A stretch of 13,742 nt of DNA. It comes from SLFT01 sp964493075. GTDB taxonomy: Bacteria; Hydrogenedentota; Hydrogenedentia; Hydrogenedentales; CAITNO01. The translations under genes were made by a program, and so were the position numbers. Positions 8,106-13,742 of this stretch are shown here, one piece after another (position 1 is the first letter of the stretch; each line of letters opens with the position of its first letter). The notes beneath the pieces are model-generated. The model saw only the letters and a list, made by a program, of their open reading frames with translations. It made no database searches and was not told where the DNA came from. The stretch covers positions 1-13,742 of the forward strand of contig CAZBNU010000098.1 in NCBI GenBank assembly GCA_964493075.1, written 5' to 3'.

Positions 8106-8981
8106 CTATTGAATGAGACCCATTTCGCGCAGCAGCGCATTCAGCGTATCCATGCTTTTACCTTCCAGCGGCACAAGGGGAAGGCGCAGGTTATTTTTGA
8201 TGATTCCCATACGGGAAAGGGCTGCCTTTACGGGCATGGGGTTGGTTTCAATGAACAGTGTTTTGAAGAGCCGTGACATCTTGTAATGTATCTTGCGGGC
8301 TTGTTCATAGTCCCCTGCTGCTGCCAGTTTGCATAGGGCTGCCACATCTGCAGGCATAACATTTGCCGCCACTGAAACGACACCCGTTGCGCCAACAGCC
8401 ATCATGGGCAGCGTCAGGCCATCATCTCCCGAAAGCACGGTGATGGCACAGCGTTCCAAAATCTCCGTCACCTGGTCAACACTGCCGCTGGCCTCTTTTA
8501 CGGCCACGATATTGGGTACTTCAGATAATGTAGCAATAGTGTCCGCAGACATTTTGATACCGGTGCGTCCGGGTACATTGTATAGCATGATGGGGATATT
8601 CACGGCCTCGGCAATGGTCTTATAGTGGGCAATCTGGCCTGCAGGGGTTGGCTTGTTGTAATAGGGCGTGATAAGAAGCGCTCCGTCACATCCAGCTTCG
8701 AGTGCGTACCGTGTGAGACCCAGTGCCTCGGCGGTATTGTTGGAACCGGTGCCCGCTACCACGGGAACACGTCCAGCGACCCGTTCCACAGTAAAGCGGA
8801 TGCATTCCTTCTGTTCGGCATGCGACAATGTTGCCGCCTCACCTGTGCATCCACAGGGCACGAGGCCATCGGTGCCGTTTTCCAGTTGAAAATCAATCAG
8901 GCGTCCATAGGCATCGTAATCCACCTCGAGATTGTCGGTAAAAGGCGTCACAAGCGCCACATAAGATCCACGATAGGTCAT
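8106..8981 (-). CDS. dapA: 4-hydroxy-tetrahydrodipicolinate synthase
   Basis: A 291-residue DapA (TIM barrel, class I aldolase family), the first committed enzyme of the diaminopimelate/lysine pathway, condensing pyruvate with aspartate semialdehyde. The start is the ATG at 8981, with GGAG 6 nt upstream. An in-frame TTG at 8993 overlaps that ribosome site and is rejected. Lys162 (VAVKEASG) is the Schiff-base lysine, Tyr134 is in LYNVPGRTG, Arg139 is the carboxylate-binding Arg, and Tyr108 is in PYYNKP. The usual GTTGES motif reads GCTGEA (44-49), so the first Thr is Cys45 and the Ser is Ala49. Close homologues in the superfamily (NanA, KDG aldolase) are less likely given overall pattern and length. 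It follows dnaB by 46 nt and is probably the last gene of that operon. Confidence 0.9.
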   Translation of the reverse strand: MTYRGSYVALVTPFTDNLEVDYDAYGRLIDFQLENGTDGLVPCGCTGEAATLSHAEQKECIRFTVERVAGRVPVVAGTGSNNTAEALGLTRYALEAGCDGALLITPYYNKPTPAGQIAHYKTIAEAVNIPIMLYNVPGRTGIKMSADTIATLSEVPNIVAVKEASGSVDQVTEILERCAITVLSGDDGLTLPMMAVGATGVVSVAANVMPADVAALCKLAAAGDYEQARKIHYKMSRLFKTLFIETNPMPVKAALSRMGIIKNNLRLPLVPLEGKSMDTLNALLREMGLIQ

Positions 8982-9027
8982 AAAAGTCTCCAAAGGTTGT
9001 GTTGATTGCGTGTTTCCCGAATCTTAA

Positions 9028-10512
9028 TCAGAAGGGCACATCCTCTTCTTCTTCCTCATAAGGATCGTCGTATATGGGATCAAAATTACTTTCCGGAGGG
9101 GCCACGCTGGACGCAGGCCCGGGATCGTTTTGCGCCGCACCACTATGATCCAGATTCCTGAACCGTTGCTTATTGGCCTGAAACAGTAAGTCAAAGCGGC
9201 CTGTGGGGCCATTGCGTTGTTTCGCGATATTGGCGATAATGATATTTTCCCTGTTCTCACGCTCGGAAGCGGGCGGCCTGGACAGGATAATCACCACATC
9301 CGCGTCCTGTTCAATAGCGCCGGATTCACGCAGGTGCGACAGTTTAGGTGTTCCCTTGTCGTCTTTTTCCGCTTCACGGCTCAATTGGGATAGGGTCATT
9401 ACCGGCACATGAAGTTCCCGGGCAAGCCCCTTTATGGAACGCGATATTTCCGAAATTTCGGTCTGTCTGTTTTCGTTTCTGCTGGAACTGTGCATCAACT
9501 GCATATAGTCAATGATAATCAGGTCTAATTTATCCTGTGCCGACTGTCTGCGCGCCTTTGAACGTAATTCAAGCGGGGTCAGACCTGCCGACTCATCAAT
9601 GTATATTTTTGCCCGGTCGAGCATACCGGCGGCTTTCTGTACTTTACTGAATTCCGCATCTGCCAGAAAGCCTTTTCGCAGACGGTCCGAATCCACTTCG
9701 CCCACCATGCACAAAAGACGTTGCACAAGCTGCTCTTTTGCCATTTCGAGACTGAACAGCAGCACACACTTTCCTTCACGGATGGCGGCGTTGGCAGCAA
9801 TGTTCAGCGCAAACGCCGTTTTACCTACAGAGGGACGTGCCGCCAATACAATCATGTCTGCCGCCTGTAGACCGGATAGTTTAAGGTCCATTTCCGTGAA
9901 CCCGGTTTTTAGCCCGGTAATGCTGTCCCCCGATTTAATCTGCTGCTCAATGCGATGCACCCCTTCCTGCAACAGTTCGGATACGGCATAAATGCGGTTG
10001 GTCTGACGTTGTTCGTTGAGGGCGAAGACTTCCTTCTCAGCGCCGTCGAGCAGCTCCTCCACCTCCTGCTGCCCCTGGTATGCATCAACGGTGATCCTTG
10101 CACAAGACTCTATGAGACGCCTGCGCAAGGACTTTTCGAGTACAATCTTTGCATAATACTCAACATTCGCGGCGGTTGGAACCACGGAGACCAGTTCTAC
10201 CAGATACGACTCACCCCCCACTTTTTCAAGGGCATCACGACGGTTGAGTTCGTCAATGAAAAGCACCCGGTCAAGGGGTTTATTGTCATTGAAAAGGCTG
10301 ACAATGACATCGTAAATAATCTGGTGGGCCGGAATAAAAAACACATCATGCTCGCCATGATGCAAAATCTCCACCGCCGCACCGATGGCTTCACCGCGCA
10401 TCAGCATGGCGCCGAGGACCGCACGCTCCGCATCAATATCCTGAGGCGGCATACGGTCATAGAGATTTGCGGGGGCGGCGCCCCCGGTTCGGGGTTCCGA
10501 CCGCGTTGCCAT
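9028..10512 (-). CDS. dnaB: replicative DNA helicase DnaB
   Basis: 494 residues. The N-terminal DnaB domain (~22-125, PPQDIDAERAVLGAML at its start) is followed by a linker and a RecA-like ATPase. Motifs: Walker A ARPSVGKT (225-232), catalytic Glu256 in FSLEM, Walker B LIIIDYMQL (331-339), sensor SQLSREAE (375-382), HLRESGAIEQDADVV (393-407) and the Arg-finger region KQRNGPTGRF (431-440). The hexamer unwinds DNA 5'-3' at the fork. After ~455 comes a disordered tail ending EEEEEDVPF, similar to the tip of SSB. No intein is present. The ATG starts 1 nt after the rplI stop, so translation is probably coupled; a purine-rich AGGGAA lies within the last rplI codons. Confidence 0.97.
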   Translation of the reverse strand: MATRSEPRTGGAAPANLYDRMPPQDIDAERAVLGAMLMRGEAIGAAVEILHHGEHDVFFIPAHQIIYDVIVSLFNDNKPLDRVLFIDELNRRDALEKVGGESYLVELVSVVPTAANVEYYAKIVLEKSLRRRLIESCARITVDAYQGQQEVEELLDGAEKEVFALNEQRQTNRIYAVSELLQEGVHRIEQQIKSGDSITGLKTGFTEMDLKLSGLQAADMIVLAARPSVGKTAFALNIAANAAIREGKCVLLFSLEMAKEQLVQRLLCMVGEVDSDRLRKGFLADAEFSKVQKAAGMLDRAKIYIDESAGLTPLELRSKARRQSAQDKLDLIIIDYMQLMHSSSRNENRQTEISEISRSIKGLARELHVPVMTLSQLSREAEKDDKGTPKLSHLRESGAIEQDADVVIILSRPPASERENRENIIIANIAKQRNGPTGRFDLLFQANKQRFRNLDHSGAAQNDPGPASSVAPPESNFDPIYDDPYEEEEEDVPF

Positions 10513-10513
10513 A

Positions 10514-11029
10514 TTATTCCCTGAACGCCGCGTCCGACGCTTCAGCAGCCAACATTTCTTCGTCTACAACGGTGGTCACTTCTTCGTGCAACCCGGTTAC
10601 CCAGGCTTTGACCGATGCTTCGATGCCGGAAATGAGGCGCACTTTCACGGAGAAAATACCGAGCGATTTGATGGGTTCTTCCAGTATCACCTGCTTGCGC
10701 GATACCGTAAATCCATGTTCCGCAAGTTTTTCCGCGATCATTGCAGTGGTAACGCTGCCGAAGATTTTGTCTTCTTCGCCCGCACGCATCTGGAATTCCA
10801 GCGTGAGATCGCGCATCTGATCGGCAACCTGCGTCAATTCACCACGGCGTTTCTCTTCTTTGCGTTTAATCAGCCGCATTTCATGTTCAATCTGCTTGGC
10901 GCTGGCCGAATCCGCCTGCACGGCAAGTTTTCTGGGAATAAGGAAATTGCGTGCGTAACCATCCGCCACATGTACCTGATTACCCATTTCACCGAGGTTT
11001 TCAACGTTTTCACAAAGAATAACATTCAT
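10514..11029 (-). CDS. rplI: 50S ribosomal protein L9 (bL9)
   Basis: 171 residues. The N-terminal rRNA-binding domain shows MNVILCENVENLGEMG and the L9 signature around GYARNFLIPRKLAV (residues 24-37). A long charged helix (~40-75) and the C-terminal domain with EDKIFGSVT and IKSLGIFSVKVRL follow. The protein is ~20 residues longer than the usual ~150 because of an acidic C-terminal extension. The start ATG has GGAG 11 nt upstream. L9 sits on the large subunit near the L1 stalk and helps maintain reading frame. It lies between the DUF2232 gene and dnaB, as in many bacteria. Confidence 0.97.
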   Translation of the reverse strand: MNVILCENVENLGEMGNQVHVADGYARNFLIPRKLAVQADSASAKQIEHEMRLIKRKEEKRRGELTQVADQMRDLTLEFQMRAGEEDKIFGSVTTAMIAEKLAEHGFTVSRKQVILEEPIKSLGIFSVKVRLISGIEASVKAWVTGLHEEVTTVVDEEMLAAEASDAAFRE

Positions 11030-11095
11030 CGTTCAACACACTCCATTGCTACCACACAGTTTCAGTTTACTGCGTGCTTTTGTTTTTCAATTTAT

Positions 11096-12046
11096 CTATT
11101 GACCAGAACCAGATTCATTATCGGGCGGTTCCGGAACTTTTACCGGTGTTATCTTACGCCGGAAGTCCGTCCACGTATCAAAAAAACCAAATATGCTTAA
11201 CGTAAAAATAACATTCAACAGAAACATGACCACCAGCAACAGGTAAAGCATCGCTGGTCGCCATTTCCAGACATGTGCCACATAGCACAGGATTGAAAGG
11301 CCATTGATCCAATACACCGTTGCTAATGCCAGCAAACCGTTCCAGGAAACAAAACGCACCACATCATTTGGCCATCGGCTATCCCAAAACCATAAGCCTG
11401 CAAGTCCAATAGCAACCCAGACCAGAGGTTCTGGCGTCCGCATCCATATAAAACGCCAATTTGCCGCGTTAAAGGGCATCTGCATGCCATACCGCCAGTA
11501 TACAGGAACGCTCATGGCAGTCACCAAAAGCATTACAGAACTTAACAACGCGCCAAAATAAAGGTATGGCAGGTTATCAGACACCCATCCGAACACTTCG
11601 GTTATGGTTTCGACTTGTTCTGCTGCACTTTCGGAACTATCGGATTCAAGTGTTGTTGCATACTCCTGAAATGCTGCCTGCAAATCGGCGCGCAGCACAC
11701 TCCAATCGGTGGCAGACCACGTCGTCAGAAATGCAAACACCGCGAAGGTTACCAGCGTAACGGATACGCCCAGGGAAACCTGGCGCCGAGCCAACATACC
11801 CAGCAACAAGCCAAATGACGCTGTAATCCCAAAAAAAAGCCCATAGACCAGACTTCCCGTGATCAAAATCGGCACACCAACAGCACACAAGAGCATGCTG
11901 ACAGCCGCCTTTTCGTTACGGGAAAGCCAGAAATAGGCAATGGGCATTTGAAACAGCAACATGGCGAACACATCCAACCCTGTTGCCAGCAACAACGCCA
12001 TGACCGCCGATAAAACGAGGCCTATACTCCAGTAAGAACGCATCAT
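11096..12046 (-). CDS. YybS-like DUF2232 family membrane protein
   Basis: About 316 residues with some eight hydrophobic segments and no catalytic motif that I recognise. Length, the pattern of helices, the FIWMRTPEPLVW region, the C-terminal FGFFDTWTDFR and the position between rpsR and rplI fit DUF2232 / YybS proteins, whose function is not established. An acidic soluble stretch lies around LESDSSESAAEQVE, and the C-terminus is Pro/Glu-rich and probably cytoplasmic. The start is uncertain. I take the ATG at 12046 (a second ATG follows at 12043), neither with a good ribosome site. A GTG at 12070 is also in frame, but it lies within an inverted repeat (12056-12083). Confidence 0.8.
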   Translation of the reverse strand: MMRSYWSIGLVLSAVMALLLATGLDVFAMLLFQMPIAYFWLSRNEKAAVSMLLCAVGVPILITGSLVYGLFFGITASFGLLLGMLARRQVSLGVSVTLVTFAVFAFLTTWSATDWSVLRADLQAAFQEYATTLESDSSESAAEQVETITEVFGWVSDNLPYLYFGALLSSVMLLVTAMSVPVYWRYGMQMPFNAANWRFIWMRTPEPLVWVAIGLAGLWFWDSRWPNDVVRFVSWNGLLALATVYWINGLSILCYVAHVWKWRPAMLYLLLVVMFLLNVIFTLSIFGFFDTWTDFRRKITPVKVPEPPDNESGSGQ

Positions 12047-12096
12047 AAAAAGACAGTCGCGCCGACGCACTTGCCGACGCGACCTGTCTACTTGCT

Positions 12097-12378
12097 TTAA
12101 TCGGCCAGGTACGGAAGCAACGCCGCCTGCCGTGCCAGTTTAATAGCACGGTTCAGCATACGCTGGTGCTTTGCCGTAGCGCCGGTAATACGGCGGGGAA
12201 TAATTTTCCCCCGTTCCGTTACATAGTGTCTCAACAGGTTCACGTCTTTGTAGTCAATATATACTACGCGATCGATGGTCAGCCGACACACCTTGGGGCG
12301 CAAGGCCTTTTTCTTTTTGCGGCGACGCGACTTCTTCTCGCGCACCTTTGATTTTATCTTTGCAGATATACTTGCCAT
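12097..12378 (-). CDS. rpsR: 30S ribosomal protein S18 (bS18)
   Basis: 93 residues. The conserved core is clear: IDYKDVNLLRHYVTERGKI (41-59), PRRITGATAKHQ (61-72) and LARQAALLPY at the end. S18 pairs with S6 on the platform of the small subunit. The N-terminal ~30 residues are strongly basic (REKKSRRRKKKKALRPK), longer and more basic than in E. coli. A single Cys near 31 gives no CxxC zinc site. AAGGA lies 9 nt before the ATG. The gene follows ssb by 26 nt. Confidence 0.97.
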   Translation of the reverse strand: MASISAKIKSKVREKKSRRRKKKKALRPKVCRLTIDRVVYIDYKDVNLLRHYVTERGKIIPRRITGATAKHQRMLNRAIKLARQAALLPYLAD

Positions 12379-12404
12379 ATCCGGTATTCCTTCAAGGTTT
12401 CCGG

Positions 12405-12866
12405 TTAAAAGGGAATGTCATCTTCAGGGATGGGTTCTTCGATTTCACGGGGCACATGCCGTTCAGATGTTTCCTGACGTGGCGCGGACGAACGATTGCC
12501 GCCGCCGCCACTGGAATCATCCCAGTCAAGAGGGGTCACGCGCTGTGCGTTAATTTCCATCTTGGAGCGTCTCTGTCCTGTATTGGCGTCTTCCCACTCA
12601 CTGGTGCGAAGGCTACCTTCAATCAGTACAGGACGCCCTTTGCGCAAGCGTTCACCAACAAACTCAGCACTTGGGCCCCAAACGGTAACATCAGCAAAAG
12701 TGGTTCTTTCCTGACGCTCACCATTGGCATCCTTGTAATAACTGGAATTAGCGATCCCTAATTTGCAAAAGGGTTTGCCAGAAGAAGTGTATTTCAAATC
12801 AGGGTCTCTAGTCAGTCGTCCTGCCAGAAATAACTTGTTCAAATCAGGCATTCTTAAATCACTCAT
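12405..12866 (-). CDS. ssb: single-stranded DNA-binding protein
   Basis: 153 residues: an OB-fold (~8-112; NKLFLAGRLTRDPDLKY at its start, FADVTVWG and RPVLIEGSLRTSEW within) and a Gly/Ser-rich linker. The acidic tip EDDIPF is the docking site for replication and repair partners. Start: the ATG at 12866 has AGGG about 7 nt upstream; the in-frame Met6 has none. Placement between rpsF and rpsR is the classic arrangement and supports its being the chromosomal SSB. Confidence 0.96.
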   Translation of the reverse strand: MSDLRMPDLNKLFLAGRLTRDPDLKYTSSGKPFCKLGIANSSYYKDANGERQERTTFADVTVWGPSAEFVGERLRKGRPVLIEGSLRTSEWEDANTGQRRSKMEINAQRVTPLDWDDSSGGGGNRSSAPRQETSERHVPREIEEPIPEDDIPF

Positions 12867-12909
12867 TCCATATCCCTTTTCTGTTTCTACGCTACCAACT
12901 TTCTTAAGG

Positions 12910-12945
12910 CGGCTAATTCCCTTTTGTAACTAAGGGCCTCAGCCG
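12910..12945 (-). other. two-tier RNA hairpin in the rpsF-ssb spacer
   Basis: On the minus strand an outer stem CGGCT/AGCCG (5 bp) encloses a 4x4 internal loop and an inner stem CCCTT/AAGGG (5 bp) with an 8-nt loop. No T-run follows, so it is not an intrinsic terminator. It may be an mRNA processing or regulatory structure in the ssb leader. Confidence 0.45.
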
Positions 12946-12954
12946 ATTATATCA
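12946..12954 (-). promoter_or_regulatory. possible internal extended -10 promoter upstream of ssb
   Basis: On the minus strand TGA-TATAAT is a perfect -10 with the extended TGN element, just after the rpsF stop codon. No good -35 is seen in the Asp-codon tract upstream. It could give extra transcription of ssb, rpsR and downstream genes independent of rpsF. Confidence 0.4.
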
Positions 12955-12958
12955 ACTG

Positions 12959-13459
12959 TTATTCATCGTCACCATCATCATCGTCGTTATCATCGTCCAC
13001 AGGCAATTTCTCATCGTCTTCATCCACAATCCGTCTGCGCGGCGTTGGGATGCGCTCATCACCTTCATCATCATCGTCGTCATCGTCGTCATCGCCTCTG
13101 GATCTGCGTGCGGCACTTGCCTGCAATGCTTCCTCATACTGTTTTTGCTGTTCTTCTTCCAGTTTCAAGGTCTGCGCATCAAGGTAGAGCACCAGATATC
13201 TGATAACCGGTTCCATCAGTCGCAGTTGTTGTTCAAACCGCTTAATGAATTCCGGGTTGGCTTCAAAACGTAATACGATATACACGCCTTCGACGTGTTT
13301 GTTGATCGTATACGCAAGTTTGCGTTTACCCCAGACATCGGAGCGCACGATAGTTCCACCGCTGTTGGAAATCAACGCTTCCACATCAGCCGCTACCGTT
13401 TGGATGGCACTTTCGTCCAGTTCGGGCGAGATAATGTACAGCGCTTCGTATGTTCTCAA
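12959..13459 (-). CDS. rpsF: 30S ribosomal protein S6 (bS6) with long acidic tail
   Basis: 166 residues. Residues 1-~100 are a normal S6 fold: MRTYEALYIISPEL, GGTIVRSDVWGKRKLAY (34-50), GVYIVLRFEA and EPVIRYLVL. S6 binds S18 and 16S rRNA on the small-subunit platform. After a Glu/Gln-rich helix and an Arg patch, the tail 123-166 has nine Asp in a row (123-131) and a second Asp-rich block (155-166), far longer than the tail of E. coli S6. The start codon is TTG at 13459, fixed by GGAGG 9 nt upstream and by the family N-terminus. It is the first gene of the operon. Confidence 0.95.
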   Translation of the reverse strand: MRTYEALYIISPELDESAIQTVAADVEALISNSGGTIVRSDVWGKRKLAYTINKHVEGVYIVLRFEANPEFIKRFEQQLRLMEPVIRYLVLYLDAQTLKLEEEQQKQYEEALQASAARRSRGDDDDDDDDDEGDERIPTPRRRIVDEDDEKLPVDDDNDDDDGDDE

Positions 13460-13465
13460 TAGTAT

Positions 13466-13473
13466 TCACCTCC
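13466..13473 (-). promoter_or_regulatory. strong ribosome binding site of rpsF
   Basis: GGAGGTGA on the minus strand is a near-perfect Shine-Dalgarno sequence. It decides for the TTG start of rpsF, as no in-frame ATG is nearby. Confidence 0.85.
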
Positions 13474-13486
13474 TTTTCGGCACAAA

Positions 13487-13502
13487 GAGACGTCTACGTC
13501 TC
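13487..13502 (-). promoter_or_regulatory. rpsF leader hairpin
   Basis: GAGACG-TAGA-CGTCTC is a perfect 6-bp hairpin in the rpsF leader, 13 nt upstream of the ribosome site. A CCG triplet follows at 13478-13480. S6:S18 complexes are known to bind CCG-containing leader structures of rpsF in several bacteria. The resemblance here is only partial, so autoregulation is a hypothesis. Confidence 0.4.
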
Positions 13503-13526
13503 ATAGTTGGGATTATTAGAACGGGT

Positions 13527-13556
13527 AGTATATCAAATGTTTACGGATATACTCAA
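13527..13556 (-). promoter_or_regulatory. promoter of the rpsF-ssb-rpsR-rplI-dnaB operon
   Basis: On the minus strand TTGAGT (13551-13556) and TATACT (13527-13532) are spaced 18 nt, with an extended element TGA directly before the -10. Transcription would start near 13520, giving a ~60-nt leader with a hairpin and a strong ribosome site. Confidence 0.6.
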
Positions 13557-13587
13557 GTAAAAACGACCTATAAAAAAACGCTTTTTA

Positions 13588-13668
13588 GGATTTCGATTGG
13601 GATCGCGATTTCGATTTTTGACTTCTACCACAAAGTCTATGTCGAAATCCAAATCAAAATCGAAATCC
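13588..13668. repeat. GATTTCGATT-type imperfect inverted repeat
   Basis: The outer arms GGATTTCGATT (13588-13598) and AATCGAAATCC (13658-13668) are exact inverted repeats of 11 bp. Further copies of the unit lie between them (GATTTCGAT at 13607, GTCGAAATCC at 13641). A neighbouring palindrome CCTA..TAGG with A/T runs lies at 13567-13589. No open frame of note is present, and this looks like a dispersed non-coding element. Confidence 0.55.
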
Positions 13669-13687
13669 ATAGCACAACTTTACCGTC

Positions 13688-13707
13688 ATTCCCGTGAAAA
13701 CGGGAAT
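13688..13707. repeat. ATTCCC-type hairpin repeat
   Basis: ATTCCCGT-GAAA-ACGGGAAT is a perfect 8-bp stem with a GAAA tetraloop inside GTC...CCAG flanks. It matches the widely dispersed ATTCCC(N8)GGGAAT intergenic hairpin pattern (called dRS3 in Neisseria). The remaining 35 bases to the window end show no gene. Confidence 0.6.
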
Positions 13708-13742
13708 CCAGAAGATACAGGAAAAACTGTTAACGCCAGATG

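Noticed and set aside
8982..8993. TTG start giving a 295-residue DapA
   Set aside because: The TTG overlaps the GGAG ribosome site that serves the ATG at 8981, and the family N-terminus fits the ATG.
9028..10512. Intein or split in DnaB, a common intein host
   Set aside because: Walker A, Walker B and Arg-finger regions are contiguous and of normal spacing.
13067..13093. Frameshift in rpsF producing the Asp tract
   Set aside because: The frame continues with sensible acidic/basic blocks to a stop just before the ssb leader, and shifted frames give no better S6 C-terminus.
13588..13668. CRISPR array
   Set aside because: Units are short, inverted and irregular with no constant spacer length; no cas gene is present.

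Overview
The window reads as ordinary chromosome from an uncultured bacterium, with every supported gene on the minus strand. A long Gly-Glu-Gly-Glu-Pro linker in a multidomain lipoprotein, a SUMF1-like lipoprotein and a PqaA-type hydrolase fit the Hydrogenedentota / PVC-like bacteria. That placement is inferred from protein style and was not tested by phylogeny. A run of exactly 100 N (1432-1531) marks a scaffold join, so this is a draft assembly.

Right half (13556 down to 8106): the conserved translation/replication cluster rpsF - ssb - rpsR - DUF2232 membrane protein - rplI - dnaB, followed closely by dapA. Spacings are tight (dnaB begins 1 nt after rplI stops) and a sigma70-type promoter precedes rpsF. 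A second extended -10 box and a two-tier hairpin lie between rpsF and ssb. S6 carries an encoded Asp-rich tail and S18 a strongly basic N-terminus. Both SSB and DnaB end in an acidic tip closing in Pro-Phe.

Middle (7878-5341): a single-chain alpha+beta E1 component of a thiamine-diphosphate 2-oxoacid dehydrogenase, closed by a strong intrinsic terminator. No E2 or E3 gene lies nearby.

Left part (5160-181): two predicted lipoproteins, each with its own promoter. The first joins an InlB-like domain, the EGEGEP linker, two PKD domains, a PqaA-type alpha/beta hydrolase and a C45-like acyltransferase domain whose usual nucleophile Cys appears to be Ala. Its true C-terminus is lost in the gap, and an intrinsic terminator sits just beyond the gap. 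The second is a SUMF1/FGE-fold lipoprotein without the two catalytic cysteines of true formylglycine-generating enzymes.

Non-coding DNA holds a short CACAAAGA-type repeat after dapA. Upstream of rpsF lies a repeat-rich stretch (13567-13742) with GATTTCGATT units and a perfect ATTCCCGT-GAAA-ACGGGAAT hairpin. I see no tRNA, rRNA, CRISPR array, transposase or prophage gene. No clearly new multi-gene system is present. The strongest leads are the PqaA/C45 fusion, the SSB-like tip on DnaB and the acidic S6 / basic S18 pair.
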